DNA of 64,000 nt, from positions 1-64,000 of the forward strand of contig CACYSU010000012.1 in the NCBI GenBank assembly GCA_902777205.1. The letters are read 5' to 3'. The translations under genes and the position numbers were made by a program. Of this stretch, positions 27,585 through 36,879 are shown piece after piece. How positions within the stretch are numbered: position 1 is the first letter of the stretch; each line of letters opens with the position of its first letter. The DNA is from an uncultured Rhodospirillales bacterium (GTDB lineage Bacteria; Pseudomonadota; Alphaproteobacteria; CAAGCB01; CAG-977). The notes beneath the pieces were generated by a model. That model saw only the letters and a list, made by a program, of their open reading frames with translations, ran no database searches and was not told the origin of the DNA.

Positions 27585-30182
27585 ATGAATATTGAAAAAT
27601 TTACCGAAAGAAGCCAAGGATTCATTCAATCGGCGAAGGGTGTCGCGGAACGCAACGACAACCAGTTCATGACGCCGGAACATTTGTTGAAAGTTTTGTT
27701 GGACGACAACGAAGGGATGTGCGCGGAACTGATCGCCCGCGCCGGCGGCGACGCCAAAAAGGCGAAAAAGGCGGTCAACGAAGCGGTTGACAAGCTGCCC
27801 AAAGTGTCGGGGCAAAGTGTCGAATGTTATCCGAACCAGCAGTTCGGCAAGCTGATGCAGCAGGCCGAGGATATCGCGCAAAAGGCCGGCGACGAATATG
27901 TGACGGTCGAACGCATTTTGCTGGCGATGCTGGTTTTGCCGAACACCGAAGTGTACCGCATCCTGACCGAATGCGGGTTGACGGCCGTGGGGCTGAACGC
28001 CGCGATCGAAGAATTGCGCAGCGGCCGCAAGGCGACCTCCGCCAACGCCGAGGATAAATACAAGGCGTTGAAAAAATACACGCAGGATTACACCGCGCGC
28101 GCCCGCGAAGGCAAGCTCGACCCCGTCATCGGACGCGACGAGGAGATCCGCCGCGCGATTCAGGTTTTGTCGCGCCGGACGAAAAACAACCCCGTCCTGA
28201 TCGGCGAACCCGGCGTCGGCAAGACCGCCGTTGTCGAAGGGCTGGCTTTGCGTATTGTGAACGGCGACGTTCCCGAAAGCCTGAAAAACAAAAAACTGTT
28301 GGCTTTGGACATGGGCGCGCTGATCGCGGGGGCAAAATACCGCGGCGAATTTGAGGAACGCCTGAAATCCGTGTTGGAGGAAATCGACGCGGCCGAAGGG
28401 TCGATCATTTTGTTCATTGACGAAATGCACACGATCGTCGGCGCGGGCGCCAGCGAAGGGTCGATGGACGCGTCCAACCTGTTGAAACCGGCTTTGGCGC
28501 GCGGCGAAATGCACTGCATCGGCGCGACGACGCTGGACGAATACAGAAAATACGTGGAAAAGGACGCGGCTTTGGCGCGCCGGTTCCAACCCGTTTTCGT
28601 TGACGAACCGACCGTCGAGGACACGATTTCCATTCTGCGCGGGATCAAGGAAAAATACGAACTGCACCACGGGGTGAAGATTTCGGACAGTGCTTTGGTC
28701 GCGGCGGCGACGTTGTCGAACCGCTACATTTCCGACCGTTTCCTGCCCGACAAGGCGATCGACCTGATGGACGAAGCCGCGTCGCGTCTGCGCATGGAAA
28801 TCGATTCCAAACCCGAAGCTTTGGACGAGATCGACCGCCGTTTGATCCAGCTGAAAATCGAACGCGAGGCGTTGAAAAAGGAAACGGATCAGGCGTCCGT
28901 CGAACGGTTGGAAAAGCTGGAAAAAGAGATTAAGGAGCTGGAGGAGCAGTCCGCGTCCAAAACCGCCGAATGGCTGTCGAGCAAAAACGCTTTGGCGGGC
29001 GCGGCGAAATTGCGCGAACAGCTGGACGCCGCGAAAATCGCCGTGGACAAGGCGCTGCGCGAAGGCCAGTACGAACGCGCCGGCGAATTGCAGTACAAGC
29101 AGATTCCCGAACTGACCCAAAAGCTGAAAAACGCCGAAGCTTTGGCGGCGTCTGCGCAGGTTTCCGCCAGCAAAAACGTGACGCCCGAAATGATCGCGGC
29201 CGTCGTGTCGCGCTGGACGGGGATTCCGGTTGACAAAATGCTGACCGGCGAACGCGAAAAGCTGCTGCATATGGAAGAACGCATCCAATCCCGCCTGATC
29301 GGGCAGGAAGCCGCGGTCAAGGCCGTGTCCGACGCGGTGCGCCGTTCGCGGTCGGGGCTGCAGGATCCGAACCGGCCGATCGGTTCGTTCCTGTTTTTGG
29401 GGCCGACGGGCGTCGGGAAAACCGAGCTGGCGCGGTCGCTGGCTGATTTCCTGTTCAACGACGAAACGGCTTTGCTGCGCATTGATATGTCCGAATATAT
29501 GGAAAAGCACGCGGTGTCGCGTTTGGTGGGCGCGCCTCCGGGCTATGTCGGGTATGATCAGGGCGGCGTGCTGACCGAAGCCGTGCGCCGCCGGCCGTAT
29601 CAGGTCATTTTGTTCGACGAGGTCGAAAAGGCGCATCCCGACGTGTTCAACATCCTGCTGCAGGTTTTGGACGACGGCCGTTTGACGGACGGGCAGGGGC
29701 ACACGGTCGATTTCAAAAACACGCTGATCATTCTGACATCAAACCTCGGCGCGCAGATTCTGGCCGAACAGCCCGACGGCGAAGACATCGAAAAGGTGCG
29801 GCCGCAGGTCATGGAAATCGTTCACGCGGCGTTCAAACCCGAATTTTTGAACCGTCTGGACGAGATCCTGATGTTCCGCCGCCTGAGCCGCGCGGATATG
29901 CGGGGCATCGTGCAGATTCAGCTGGCGCGTCTGGGCAAACGTCTGGCCGAACGCCACATCAAACTGGATCTGGACGAACAGGCGCTGACGTGGCTGGCCG
30001 ACACGGGGTACGAACCGATGTACGGCGCGCGTCCGTTGAAACGCCTGATCCAGCGCGAATTGGAAAACAAGCTGGCGATGGCGATTTTGGACGGCACGAT
30101 CAGGGACGATTCCGTCGTCAAGATCCGCGTCGAAAACGACGAACTGAAAATCATCGGCGACGAAAAGGCGTTGGTCGTGTGA
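27585..30182 (+). CDS. clpB: ATP-dependent disaggregase ClpB
   Basis: Predicted 865-residue Hsp100 protein from the ATG at 27585 with AAGGAGG upstream. It has the N domain, first AAA+ module (Walker A GEPGVGKT, 207-214), the coiled-coil middle domain (about 400-530) that DnaK contacts, and second AAA+ module (GPTGVGKT, 606-613). ClpB threads aggregated proteins together with DnaK. No ClpP-binding loop was seen. I could not find a convincing sigma-32 promoter upstream. Confidence 0.97.
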   Translation: MNIEKFTERSQGFIQSAKGVAERNDNQFMTPEHLLKVLLDDNEGMCAELIARAGGDAKKAKKAVNEAVDKLPKVSGQSVECYPNQQFGKLMQQAEDIAQKAGDEYVTVERILLAMLVLPNTEVYRILTECGLTAVGLNAAIEELRSGRKATSANAEDKYKALKKYTQDYTARAREGKLDPVIGRDEEIRRAIQVLSRRTKNNPVLIGEPGVGKTAVVEGLALRIVNGDVPESLKNKKLLALDMGALIAGAKYRGEFEERLKSVLEEIDAAEGSIILFIDEMHTIVGAGASEGSMDASNLLKPALARGEMHCIGATTLDEYRKYVEKDAALARRFQPVFVDEPTVEDTISILRGIKEKYELHHGVKISDSALVAAATLSNRYISDRFLPDKAIDLMDEAASRLRMEIDSKPEALDEIDRRLIQLKIEREALKKETDQASVERLEKLEKEIKELEEQSASKTAEWLSSKNALAGAAKLREQLDAAKIAVDKALREGQYERAGELQYKQIPELTQKLKNAEALAASAQVSASKNVTPEMIAAVVSRWTGIPVDKMLTGEREKLLHMEERIQSRLIGQEAAVKAVSDAVRRSRSGLQDPNRPIGSFLFLGPTGVGKTELARSLADFLFNDETALLRIDMSEYMEKHAVSRLVGAPPGYVGYDQGGVLTEAVRRRPYQVILFDEVEKAHPDVFNILLQVLDDGRLTDGQGHTVDFKNTLIILTSNLGAQILAEQPDGEDIEKVRPQVMEIVHAAFKPEFLNRLDEILMFRRLSRADMRGIVQIQLARLGKRLAERHIKLDLDEQALTWLADTGYEPMYGARPLKRLIQRELENKLAMAILDGTIRDDSVVKIRVENDELKIIGDEKALVV

Positions 30183-30202
30183 CGCGGCCGGAACGGAAAG
30201 AA

Positions 30203-30234
30203 AAAGGCGGGGGATCGAACCTCCGCCTTTTCGT
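30203..30234. terminator. Bidirectional terminator between clpB and the convergent lipoprotein gene
   Basis: AAAGGCGG (30203-30210) pairs with CCGCCTTT (30223-30230), with T tracts on either strand. It lies between two convergent genes and can serve both. Confidence 0.85.
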
Positions 30235-30242
30235 TTATGTGT

Positions 30243-31472
30243 TTATTCCTTGCGCTGTTTCAATTCCTTGACATCTTCGTTGGAAAACCTCATTCCGGTC
30301 AGCAGGCACAGCTCGACCAATCCGATGTTGGTGCGCGGCGTGTGCATGCCGAACACGGACGCGCCGGCGAACCGTTTGAAATCCTGCGAATGCAGCGTGC
30401 GGCCGGGGCCCAGCGTGATCCACGTCTGGTTGGGCAGGATCGTGTATTTCAGCGAACTGTAGTATTCCAGCTGGCTGCGTCCCAGCGCGGTTTGTTCGAT
30501 CCGCGCGAAATCGCCGCTTTTGCCCGACAGGATCAGGGACGCTTCGACCAGCCCCAGCGACAGGGAACAGCTGTTGACCGTCGTGTCGTGCTGGGTGTAC
30601 ATCGTTTCCAGCAAACGCGTGGTCTGGCGCGCCGCGAAATTGGCAAAAGACAGCTTTTGCGTCATTTGGTAACGCTGGTTCGCGGCCATCATGTCCCAAG
30701 TGTAATCCTCGACATCCTTCATATAGCGCGGCAAAGTCATGAAATAATCGTCGATTTGCGGCAACATTCCGGCGATTTCCTCGTCGTCCGGATCAATTTG
30801 CGCATACACGGCGAACGCCTGCCACACGAACGGCATGAACGGGTTTTTCTGCGCCGGCGTTTTCAACGCCTGTTTGGTGTGGTAAACCAGCGCCTGCCGC
30901 CATTGCAGACGGTCGGCGGCGAACGTGTTGTCGCTGGTGGCGCGCCAATAGATCGTTTCCGTCATCAGCGCGAACGCCGTCGCGGCGATTTCGGCTTCCA
31001 ACCGTTGAATGCGGTGTTTCGCGGACGCTTTGCGCGCGTCGGGGGAGAAAGCGCGTTTGTTGTAGTAAAACGACACCAGTTTTCCGGGCATATTCTTGTG
31101 CGCGACGGACGCGGACGCGTATCCGTTCAACGCTTTGGTCGTCGAGGACAGGACGACGGACGCCGTCGGCGCGTCGATGTTGTTGCGTACCAAAAACACA
31201 TAATACTGCATCAGCGCGTATCCCGCGCGCGTCTGGTGGATCACGTTGTCCCATGATGAATAGTTGCCCGTGATGAAATCGTATTCGTATTTGAAAAATC
31301 CGTCGGGCTGTTGCTGGTTGACCAGAAAATGCGCCGACAGCGACAAATAGTCCAGCACTTTGGACGGCTGCTGCACGGCGGGGGCGGTTTCCGGCGCGTG
31401 TGTTTTCCGTTCCTTTTGGCAGGCGGCCAGCGCCAGCACCATGCAAAGCGTCAGAAATGTTTTGCGGATCAT
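30243..31472 (-). CDS. Lipoprotein with predicted alpha-helical toroid-like domain
   Basis: Predicted 409-residue lipoprotein starting MIRKTFLTL (31472), lipobox LAAC with C18; the longer frame adds 20 unlikely residues. After the anchor the protein appears all-helical. LVNQQQPDGFFKYEYDF and DNVIHQTRAGYALMQYYVFL resemble the first hairpin of alpha/alpha toroid enzymes such as terpenoid-cyclase-like or six-hairpin glycosidase folds, where 'QxPDGxFxYxYD' recurs. No catalytic residues are assigned and no specific family is recognised. It has its own promoter and a shared terminator. Confidence 0.78.
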   Translation of the reverse strand: MIRKTFLTLCMVLALAACQKERKTHAPETAPAVQQPSKVLDYLSLSAHFLVNQQQPDGFFKYEYDFITGNYSSWDNVIHQTRAGYALMQYYVFLVRNNIDAPTASVVLSSTTKALNGYASASVAHKNMPGKLVSFYYNKRAFSPDARKASAKHRIQRLEAEIAATAFALMTETIYWRATSDNTFAADRLQWRQALVYHTKQALKTPAQKNPFMPFVWQAFAVYAQIDPDDEEIAGMLPQIDDYFMTLPRYMKDVEDYTWDMMAANQRYQMTQKLSFANFAARQTTRLLETMYTQHDTTVNSCSLSLGLVEASLILSGKSGDFARIEQTALGRSQLEYYSSLKYTILPNQTWITLGPGRTLHSQDFKRFAGASVFGMHTPRTNIGLVELCLLTGMRFSNEDVKELKQRKE

Positions 31473-31504
31473 GGCGTCCCCCCTTGTTTCCGATAAGCCC
31501 TTAC

Positions 31505-31532
31505 AGTGTAAAGGGAAAGGGGGGAATGTCAA
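31505..31532 (-). promoter_or_regulatory. sigma-70-type promoter of the toroid-like lipoprotein gene
   Basis: On the minus strand a consensus TTGACA (31527-31532) and TACACT (31505-31510) are spaced by 16 bases, about 32 bases upstream of the start codon. Confidence 0.55.
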
Positions 31533-31559
31533 AACGAAAATAATATTTTTGATTAACTC

Positions 31560-31588
31560 TTGTTAATAAATGCGGAGTAAGCTAAAAA
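31560..31588 (+). promoter_or_regulatory. Candidate promoter of the DUF374-waaA-lpxK-lpxL operon
   Basis: TTGTTA (31560-31565) and TAAAAA (31583-31588), spacer 17, lie about 39 bases before the first gene. The -35 box forms one half of a TTAACTCTTGTTAA near-palindrome (31553-31566) that could be an operator. Confidence 0.45.
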
Positions 31589-31627
31589 GTAACTCTGTTC
31601 CCGACATTTGAAACAGTACGGTTCGTC

Positions 31628-32356
31628 ATGCGTAAAAAATTCAAGATATGGAAAAAAATCGGCAAAAGCTCACTGGTTCAAACGGTGATCGGCCGGTTGA
31701 TGTATCTGTATGTGCTGGCGGCCTATAAAACGTCGCGCTGGACGATAGAAGGCGCGCGCGACGAATACGTTTCCGGCGATTTTTCCTATCTGATCGCTTT
31801 TTGGCACGGCCGCGCGTTTTCCGATATGTTTCTGGTGTGGGGCAAAAAGCTGAAAAAGGATGTCGCCGTCCTGCTTTCCCTGCACCGCGACGGGCGGATC
31901 ATGGCGTCGGCCATGGACGGGTTGGGGATCGGCACGATCGGCGGGTCGTCCAAACGCGGCGGCGCGGCGGCGGCGCTGGATATCATGCGGCGGCTGCGCA
32001 AACCCGCGAACGTCGTCGCCATCGCCCCCGACGGGCGCAAACCGGGGTACAAAATGACGGACGGGCTGGTGCAGCTGGCGCAGAAATCGCGGCGGCCGGT
32101 CGTGTTGTCCGCCTATTCCGTCCGGCGCGGCCGGCTGTTGAAAACGTGGGACAGGTTTTTGATCCCCGGATGGTTCACAAAGGGGGTTTTGCTGTTGGAC
32201 GAACCGGTTTACATTCCGGCCGATCTGGACGCCGCCGGCATTGAAAAATGGCGGCAGATTTTGGAAGACAGGCTGATCGGCCTGACCGAGGAGGCCGACC
32301 GCCGCGCGGGATTGAAATGCCGCGTGTCCTTGCGTGATAAGGGGGAAAACAAATGA
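31628..32356 (+). CDS. DUF374 lysophospholipid acyltransferase-family protein
   Basis: Predicted 242-residue protein of the LPLAT superfamily. It shows FWHGRAFSDMF, where the histidine may be the catalytic one, LLSLHRDGRIMA, GTIGGSSKRGGAAALDIM-like segment and IAPDGRKPGYKM, all typical of DUF374. A hydrophobic N-terminal helix suggests membrane association. DUF374 genes usually sit beside waaA, as here, and are presumed to act on lipid A or a related lipid; the substrate is unproven. Its stop overlaps the waaA ATG. Confidence 0.9.
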   Translation: MRKKFKIWKKIGKSSLVQTVIGRLMYLYVLAAYKTSRWTIEGARDEYVSGDFSYLIAFWHGRAFSDMFLVWGKKLKKDVAVLLSLHRDGRIMASAMDGLGIGTIGGSSKRGGAAAALDIMRRLRKPANVVAIAPDGRKPGYKMTDGLVQLAQKSRRPVVLSAYSVRRGRLLKTWDRFLIPGWFTKGVLLLDEPVYIPADLDAAGIEKWRQILEDRLIGLTEEADRRAGLKCRVSLRDKGENK

Positions 32357-33621
32357 ATTTGATGTCCGTGTCCGTTTACCGCGCCGCGACGCGCGCACTT
32401 TATCCGCTGATCGCCGCCTATCTGGCCGTGCGCAAAGTCAAAGGCAAAGAGGATTTGCCCCGTTTCGGCGAACGCATGGGATACGCCGCCAAACCCAGAC
32501 CGGACGGCAAACTGGTTTGGATGCACGGCGCCAGCGTCGGGGAAACGCTGTCCATGCTGCCCTTGATCGACAGAATCCAAAAACAGTACCCCGACATCAA
32601 CATTCTGGTCACGTCGGGGACGGTCACGTCCGCCCAGCTGATGGAAAAACGGCTGACGGGCAAGGCGTTCCACCAATACGTTCCGATCGACTGCGTCGCG
32701 CAGGCGACCCGTTTCGTCGATCATTGGAAACCCGATCTGGTTTTGTGGCTGGAATCCGAATTCTGGCCGAACATTCTGTCCGTCGTGTCCGGCCGCAACA
32801 TCCCCGTCGTTCTGCTGAACGGCCGCGTGTCCGACCGTTCGTTGAAACGGTGGCGGAAAATGCCGCGGTTCAGCGCGCAGATTCAGGCTATGTTCGCTAA
32901 AACGTTCGGCCAGACGCAAGAGGACGCGGACAGGTTGAAAGCGTTGGGCGCGAAAGATCCGCTGTGCGTCGGCAACCTGAAATTCGCCGCCGCGCCTTTG
33001 CCGGTTGACGCGGACGAATTGCGGCGGATGGAAAGCCAAATCGGCGGGCGGCCGTGCTGGACGGCCGGCAGCACGCACGCGGGCGAGGACGCCCCGATCG
33101 CCGAGGCGCATAAAAAGGTCAAGGAAAAAATCCCCGATCTGTTGACGGTTCTGGCGCCGCGCCACCCCAAGCGCGCCGATGAAATCGAAGCGGTTTTGAA
33201 ACAGGCGGGGCTGTCGGTCGCGCGCCGTTCGCGCAAAGAGGACATCACGCCGGAAACGGACGTTTATCTGGCCGACACGATCGGGGAAATGGGGCTCTTT
33301 TACCGGTTGGGGCGCGCCGCGTTCGTCGGCGGGTCGCTGATCGAATTCGGCGGGCAGAACATCATCGAACCCGCGCGTTTGGGCAAAGCGGTTTTGTGCG
33401 GGCCCTACATGATGAATTTCCGCGAAATCGTCGCCCGCGCCAAATCCGCCGACGCTTTGAGCGTCGTTGACAACGCGCAGGGGCTGGCCGACGCGCTGGC
33501 GGCGCTGCTGACGGATGAAAAACTGCTTGCCACGAAACAAGAGAATGCTTTAGAGTTCGCCAAGGCGGAATCAAACGTTTTGGATCGTTTGATGCCGTTG
33601 TTGGCCGGTTATTTGGAATAG
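32353..33621 (+). CDS. waaA: 3-deoxy-D-manno-octulosonic acid transferase
   Basis: Predicted 422-residue GT30 glycosyltransferase with the family start (DLPRFGERMGY), WMHGASVGETLSM holding the catalytic glutamate, and a C-terminal CMP-Kdo domain (GGSLIEFGGQNIIEPARLGKAVLCGP). An N-terminal hydrophobic stretch anchors it to the inner membrane. It adds Kdo from CMP-Kdo to lipid IVA; kdsA for Kdo synthesis is at 54 kb. ATGA overlap with the preceding gene indicates translational coupling. Confidence 0.96.
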   Translation: MNLMSVSVYRAATRALYPLIAAYLAVRKVKGKEDLPRFGERMGYAAKPRPDGKLVWMHGASVGETLSMLPLIDRIQKQYPDINILVTSGTVTSAQLMEKRLTGKAFHQYVPIDCVAQATRFVDHWKPDLVLWLESEFWPNILSVVSGRNIPVVLLNGRVSDRSLKRWRKMPRFSAQIQAMFAKTFGQTQEDADRLKALGAKDPLCVGNLKFAAAPLPVDADELRRMESQIGGRPCWTAGSTHAGEDAPIAEAHKKVKEKIPDLLTVLAPRHPKRADEIEAVLKQAGLSVARRSRKEDITPETDVYLADTIGEMGLFYRLGRAAFVGGSLIEFGGQNIIEPARLGKAVLCGPYMMNFREIVARAKSADALSVVDNAQGLADALAALLTDEKLLATKQENALEFAKAESNVLDRLMPLLAGYLE

Positions 33622-33628
33622 AGGGATC

Positions 33629-34618
33629 ATGCCGTTGAAATCGCCCGCCTTTTGGCAGAAAAACAATACGCTGTTGGGAAGAATGTTGTCGCCGCTGGGG
33701 CGTTTGTACGCGTGGGCGCTGCGCCGCCGGTTGAAAAAGGCGAAGCCCTACCGGTCGAAAATCCCCGTCGTGTGCATCGGCAATCTGGTGATGGGCGGCG
33801 TGGGCAAAACGCCTTTGGCCGTTTCGGTCGCGGAATATTTCAAAATGAACGGGATGCGTCCGGTGTTCCTGACCCGCGGTTACGGCGGCGGGCTGTGCAA
33901 CATTCTGGTCGATCTGGACAGGCACACGGCAAAGGAAACGGGGGACGAGGCGTTGATTTTGGCGCGCGTCGCCCCGACGATCGTTGACGCCGACCGCGCG
34001 CGCGGGGCGAAAACGGCCGAACGGATCGGCGCGGACGTGATCATCATGGACGACGGTTTCCAAAATCCCCAGCCGGTCAAGGATTTGTCTTTCGCCGTGT
34101 TTGACGGCCGTTACGGATTCGGCAACGGCAAAGTGTTCCCCGCGGGGCCTTTGCGCGAACCGCTGGAGGACGGACTGCGCCGCGCCGACGCCTTTATCGT
34201 CGTCGGAAAGGACAAGGCGGGGGTCAAGGATCTGATCAATAAACACTTCCCCTATCTGCCGTTCGTCGGGACGCACATTGAACAGGATGTGAAAAAAATC
34301 GCCCTGCTGGCGGGCAAGAAAGTGTTCGCTTTCGCCGGCATCGGCTATCCGGACAAGTTTTTCGATATGCTGCGCGATTACGGGTGCGACGTTGTGGAAA
34401 CGCAGGCGTTTTCCGACCACTATCCCTATACGGACGAGGATATGACCGATTTGATCGCGCGGGCGGACAGGCTGGACGCCGTTTTGGTCACGACGGCCAA
34501 GGACGGGGTCAGGATCGCGCCGCGTTTCAAGCCGCAGGTGCAGATCGTCGAAGCCTATATGGTTTGGGACACGCCGGACGCCATGTGCGCGCTGCTGTCC
34601 GCCGTCCGCAAAAAGTGA
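33629..34618 (+). CDS. lpxK: Tetraacyldisaccharide 4'-kinase
   Basis: Predicted 329-residue P-loop kinase of lipid A synthesis. Family marks are SPLGRLYAWALRRR, the ATP site GNLVMGGVGKTPLAV, TRGYGG, GDEALILAR and IIMDDGFQNP. It phosphorylates the 4' position of the lipid A disaccharide to give lipid IVA, the substrate of WaaA encoded just upstream. Spacing is 7 bases from waaA and 12 to lpxL. Confidence 0.96.
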   Translation: MPLKSPAFWQKNNTLLGRMLSPLGRLYAWALRRRLKKAKPYRSKIPVVCIGNLVMGGVGKTPLAVSVAEYFKMNGMRPVFLTRGYGGGLCNILVDLDRHTAKETGDEALILARVAPTIVDADRARGAKTAERIGADVIIMDDGFQNPQPVKDLSFAVFDGRYGFGNGKVFPAGPLREPLEDGLRRADAFIVVGKDKAGVKDLINKHFPYLPFVGTHIEQDVKKIALLAGKKVFAFAGIGYPDKFFDMLRDYGCDVVETQAFSDHYPYTDEDMTDLIARADRLDAVLVTTAKDGVRIAPRFKPQVQIVEAYMVWDTPDAMCALLSAVRKK

Positions 34619-34630
34619 CGGAGCGGCGGC

Positions 34631-35662
34631 GTGCGGAAAAAAAGGTCGTTCAAACGCAGGGCGAAGCGGGCGTTCTTTTTATGCACCAGATATCCGCTGG
34701 AACTGGTCGGAACGGTTGTTTTCTGTCTGTTTTTCCGGCTGTTTCCGTTGGATTGGGCGTCCGCCCTCGGCGGGTTCATCGGCCGCCATATCGGGCCGAG
34801 GCTGCGCGTGTCGTGGGTGGCGCGCTATAACCTGATGAAAGCGTTTCCCGAAAAAACGCCCGCCGAAATCGACGCGATCGTTGTCGGAATGTGGGACAAT
34901 CTGGTGCGCACGTTCGTCGAATATCCGCATTTGCGCCAGTTGTCCGTGAAATACGACGACCGCATTGAATTCGTCAATTACGAACGGGCGGAGGCTTTGC
35001 GCGACGACGCCAAGGCGGGTATCCTGTTTTCCGCCCACATCGGGAATTGGGAAGTCGGGGCGATCGTGGGAAACAAGGTGGGGATGCCGTTGAACCGCAT
35101 CTACCGTTCCGCGAACAACCCTTATGTCGAATGGCTATTCCGGTTTTTCCGCCAGAAAATCCCCGGTGTTCTGGTGCCGAAAGGAATGGCCGGATTTCGC
35201 AAGATCGTCGAATTGATGCGGCACGGCGAGCATTTCGCCCTGTTGATCGACCAGAAAATGAACGATGGCGTTGAAGTGCCCTTTTTCGGCTATCCCGTCA
35301 TGACGGCGCCGTCGGTGGCCGCTTTGGTGTTGAAATACAGTTATCCGGCCGTGCCGATCCGGTCGCAAAGGTTGAAAGGGGCGCATTTCCGCCTGACCGT
35401 CGAAGAACCGCTGGCAATCGAAAAGACGGGCGACGCGGCCGCGGACACGCGCCGTTTCATGGAACGGGCGAATTTGGTTTTGGAACGCTGGATCCGCGAC
35501 GATCCGGCGCAATGGCTGTGGGTTCACAAACGTTGGGAGGATTCCAAAACCATGTGGAAAGAACTGTATAAACAGCGGCGTTTGTGGAAAAAGGGCGTCA
35601 AACCGCGGGACGTTTTCGACGCCGCCGTCAAAGGGCGTGAAAAATCGGCGGCCGGAATGTAA
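34631..35662 (+). CDS. lpxL: LpxL-family lipid A late acyltransferase
   Basis: Predicted 343-residue inner-membrane protein starting with GTG. A hydrophobic helix lies near 22-42; the acyltransferase HX4E box is HIGNWE (about residue 136), followed by IYRSANNPYVEW, PKGMAGFRKIVELMRHGEH and LLIDQKMNDGVEVPFFG. It adds a secondary acyl chain to Kdo-lipid IVA. Choice between LpxL and LpxM type is not possible from sequence alone. It completes the DUF374-waaA-lpxK-lpxL operon. Confidence 0.9.
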   Translation: MRKKRSFKRRAKRAFFLCTRYPLELVGTVVFCLFFRLFPLDWASALGGFIGRHIGPRLRVSWVARYNLMKAFPEKTPAEIDAIVVGMWDNLVRTFVEYPHLRQLSVKYDDRIEFVNYERAEALRDDAKAGILFSAHIGNWEVGAIVGNKVGMPLNRIYRSANNPYVEWLFRFFRQKIPGVLVPKGMAGFRKIVELMRHGEHFALLIDQKMNDGVEVPFFGYPVMTAPSVAALVLKYSYPAVPIRSQRLKGAHFRLTVEEPLAIEKTGDAAADTRRFMERANLVLERWIRDDPAQWLWVHKRWEDSKTMWKELYKQRRLWKKGVKPRDVFDAAVKGREKSAAGM

Positions 35663-35669
35663 AAAGTCT

Positions 35670-35697
35670 TTGACCTATTCGGATTAACGCTTACAAT
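35670..35697 (+). promoter_or_regulatory. sigma-70-type promoter of xseB-ispA-dxs-tlyA
   Basis: TTGACC (35670-35675) and TACAAT (35692-35697) with a 16-base spacer lie 33 bases before the xseB ATG. Both hexamers match the consensus at five of six positions. Confidence 0.6.
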
Positions 35698-35730
35698 CGT
35701 AGCAAATTGTTTTAGGAACGGAAAACGGTC

Positions 35731-35985
35731 ATGGACGAAAAATTTACACCGGCGGCAATCGAAAAAATGAGCTTTGAAGAGGCTTTATCCGCGTTGGAGG
35801 ACATCGTTCGCCAGCTGGAAACCGGCAAAACCGGATTGGACGAGGCGATCGTTTTTTACGAACGCGGTATGCTGCTGCGCCGCCATTGCGAAGCCAAGCT
35901 GTCCGCCGCGCGTTCCAAAATAGATCAGGTCACGGCTTCTTTAAACGGGGAAGCCGTCGGTTTAACCCCCGTTTCAATGGAGTGA
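35731..35985 (+). CDS. xseB: Exodeoxyribonuclease VII small subunit
   Basis: Predicted 84-residue protein with the XseB pattern: SFEEALSALEDIVRQLETGKTGLDEAI then FYERGMLLRRHCEAKLSAARSKID, one helical hairpin. Several XseB subunits bind the large subunit XseA, which is not in this window. The xseB-ispA-dxs order is widely conserved. Only 3 bases separate it from ispA. Confidence 0.95.
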   Translation: MDEKFTPAAIEKMSFEEALSALEDIVRQLETGKTGLDEAIVFYERGMLLRRHCEAKLSAARSKIDQVTASLNGEAVGLTPVSME

Positions 35986-35988
35986 AAT

Positions 35989-36879
35989 ATGTCTAATTTA
36001 TCCGCCGCCATCAAAGAAACCGCCGTCGAAGTCGCCGCCGAGCTGGATCGGCTGCTGCCCGTGCCGAACACGCCGGAACGCCGCGTGATCGAAGCGATGC
36101 GCTATTCTGTTTTGGCGGGCGGGAAATGCCTGCGCCCGTTTTTGGTGATGCAGAGCGCGGGGCTGTTCGGTGTGGAAAAAAGCAAAGCTTTGCGCGTCGC
36201 CGTCGCGTTGGAAATGGTGCACTGCTATTCCCTGATTCACGACGATCTGCCCGCGATGGACAACGACGATATGCGCCGCGGCCAGCCGACCTGTCATAAA
36301 AAATTCGACGAAGCGACCGCCATTCTGGCCGGCGACGGGTTGCTGACGCGCGCGTTCGGTGTCATCGCCGCGGACGAAACGCTGTTGGAACCGGCCGTGC
36401 GCTGCCAGCTGATCGCCGAACTGTCCAAGGCCGCCGGCATGAACGGCATGATCGGCGGGCAGATGCTGGACATTCTGGCCGAACATATGGACGACATGGA
36501 TATGCCGGGGATCATCCGGCTGCAGCAGATGAAAACGGGACGCCTGTTTTCGTTCGCGTGCGAAGCCGGCGCGATCATGGGCAAGGCGACGTACGAAAAC
36601 CGGCAGGTGCTGAAAGATTACGCCCGCGACATCGGTTTGGCGTTCCAGATCGCCGACGACATTCTGGATGTCGAAGGCGACGCCGATTCGATGGGCAAGG
36701 CTGTGCGCAAGGATTTGGACGCGCACAAGGCGACGTTCATTTCCCTGCTGGGATTGGACAAGGCCAAGGAACAGGCCGACGCGCTGTCGTATCAGGCGAT
36801 CGCGTCTTTGGAATGTTTCGATGAAAAGGCCGATTTGCTGCGCGAATTGGCGCGCTATATCGTGGAACGCCGTTCATGA
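35989..36879 (+). CDS. ispA: Farnesyl diphosphate synthase-type polyprenyl synthetase
   Basis: Predicted 296-residue trans-prenyl synthase. The first aspartate-rich motif is in [15 protein letters not shown], with the two extra residues usual in bacterial FPP synthases, and the second is [11 protein letters not shown]. It condenses IPP with DMAPP and GPP. Its stop overlaps the dxs start by 4 bases. Product length (C15 or slightly longer) is inferred from the family and location. Confidence 0.94.
   Translation: MSNLSAAIKETAVEVAAELDRLLPVPNTPERRVIEAMRYSVLAGGKCLRPFLVMQSAGLFGVEKSKALRVAVALEMVHCYSLIHDDLPAMDNDDMRRGQPTCHKKFDEATAILAGDGLLTRAFGVIAADETLLEPAVRCQLIAELSKAAGMNGMIGGQMLDILAEHMDDMDMPGIIRLQQMKTGRLFSFACEAGAIMGKATYENRQVLKDYARDIGLAFQIADDILDVEGDADSMGKAVRKDLDAHKATFISLLGLDKAKEQADALSYQAIASLECFDEKADLLRELARYIVERRS

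Noticed and set aside
27546-29702. 718-residue minus-strand open frame inside clpB
   Set aside because: Composition is low-complexity Phe/Gln/Arg and it mirrors the clpB codon bias.
31553-31566. TTAACTCTTGTTAA as a CtrA site before the DUF374 operon
   Set aside because: The spacing between TTAA halves is 6, not the required 7 bases; kept only as a possible operator note.
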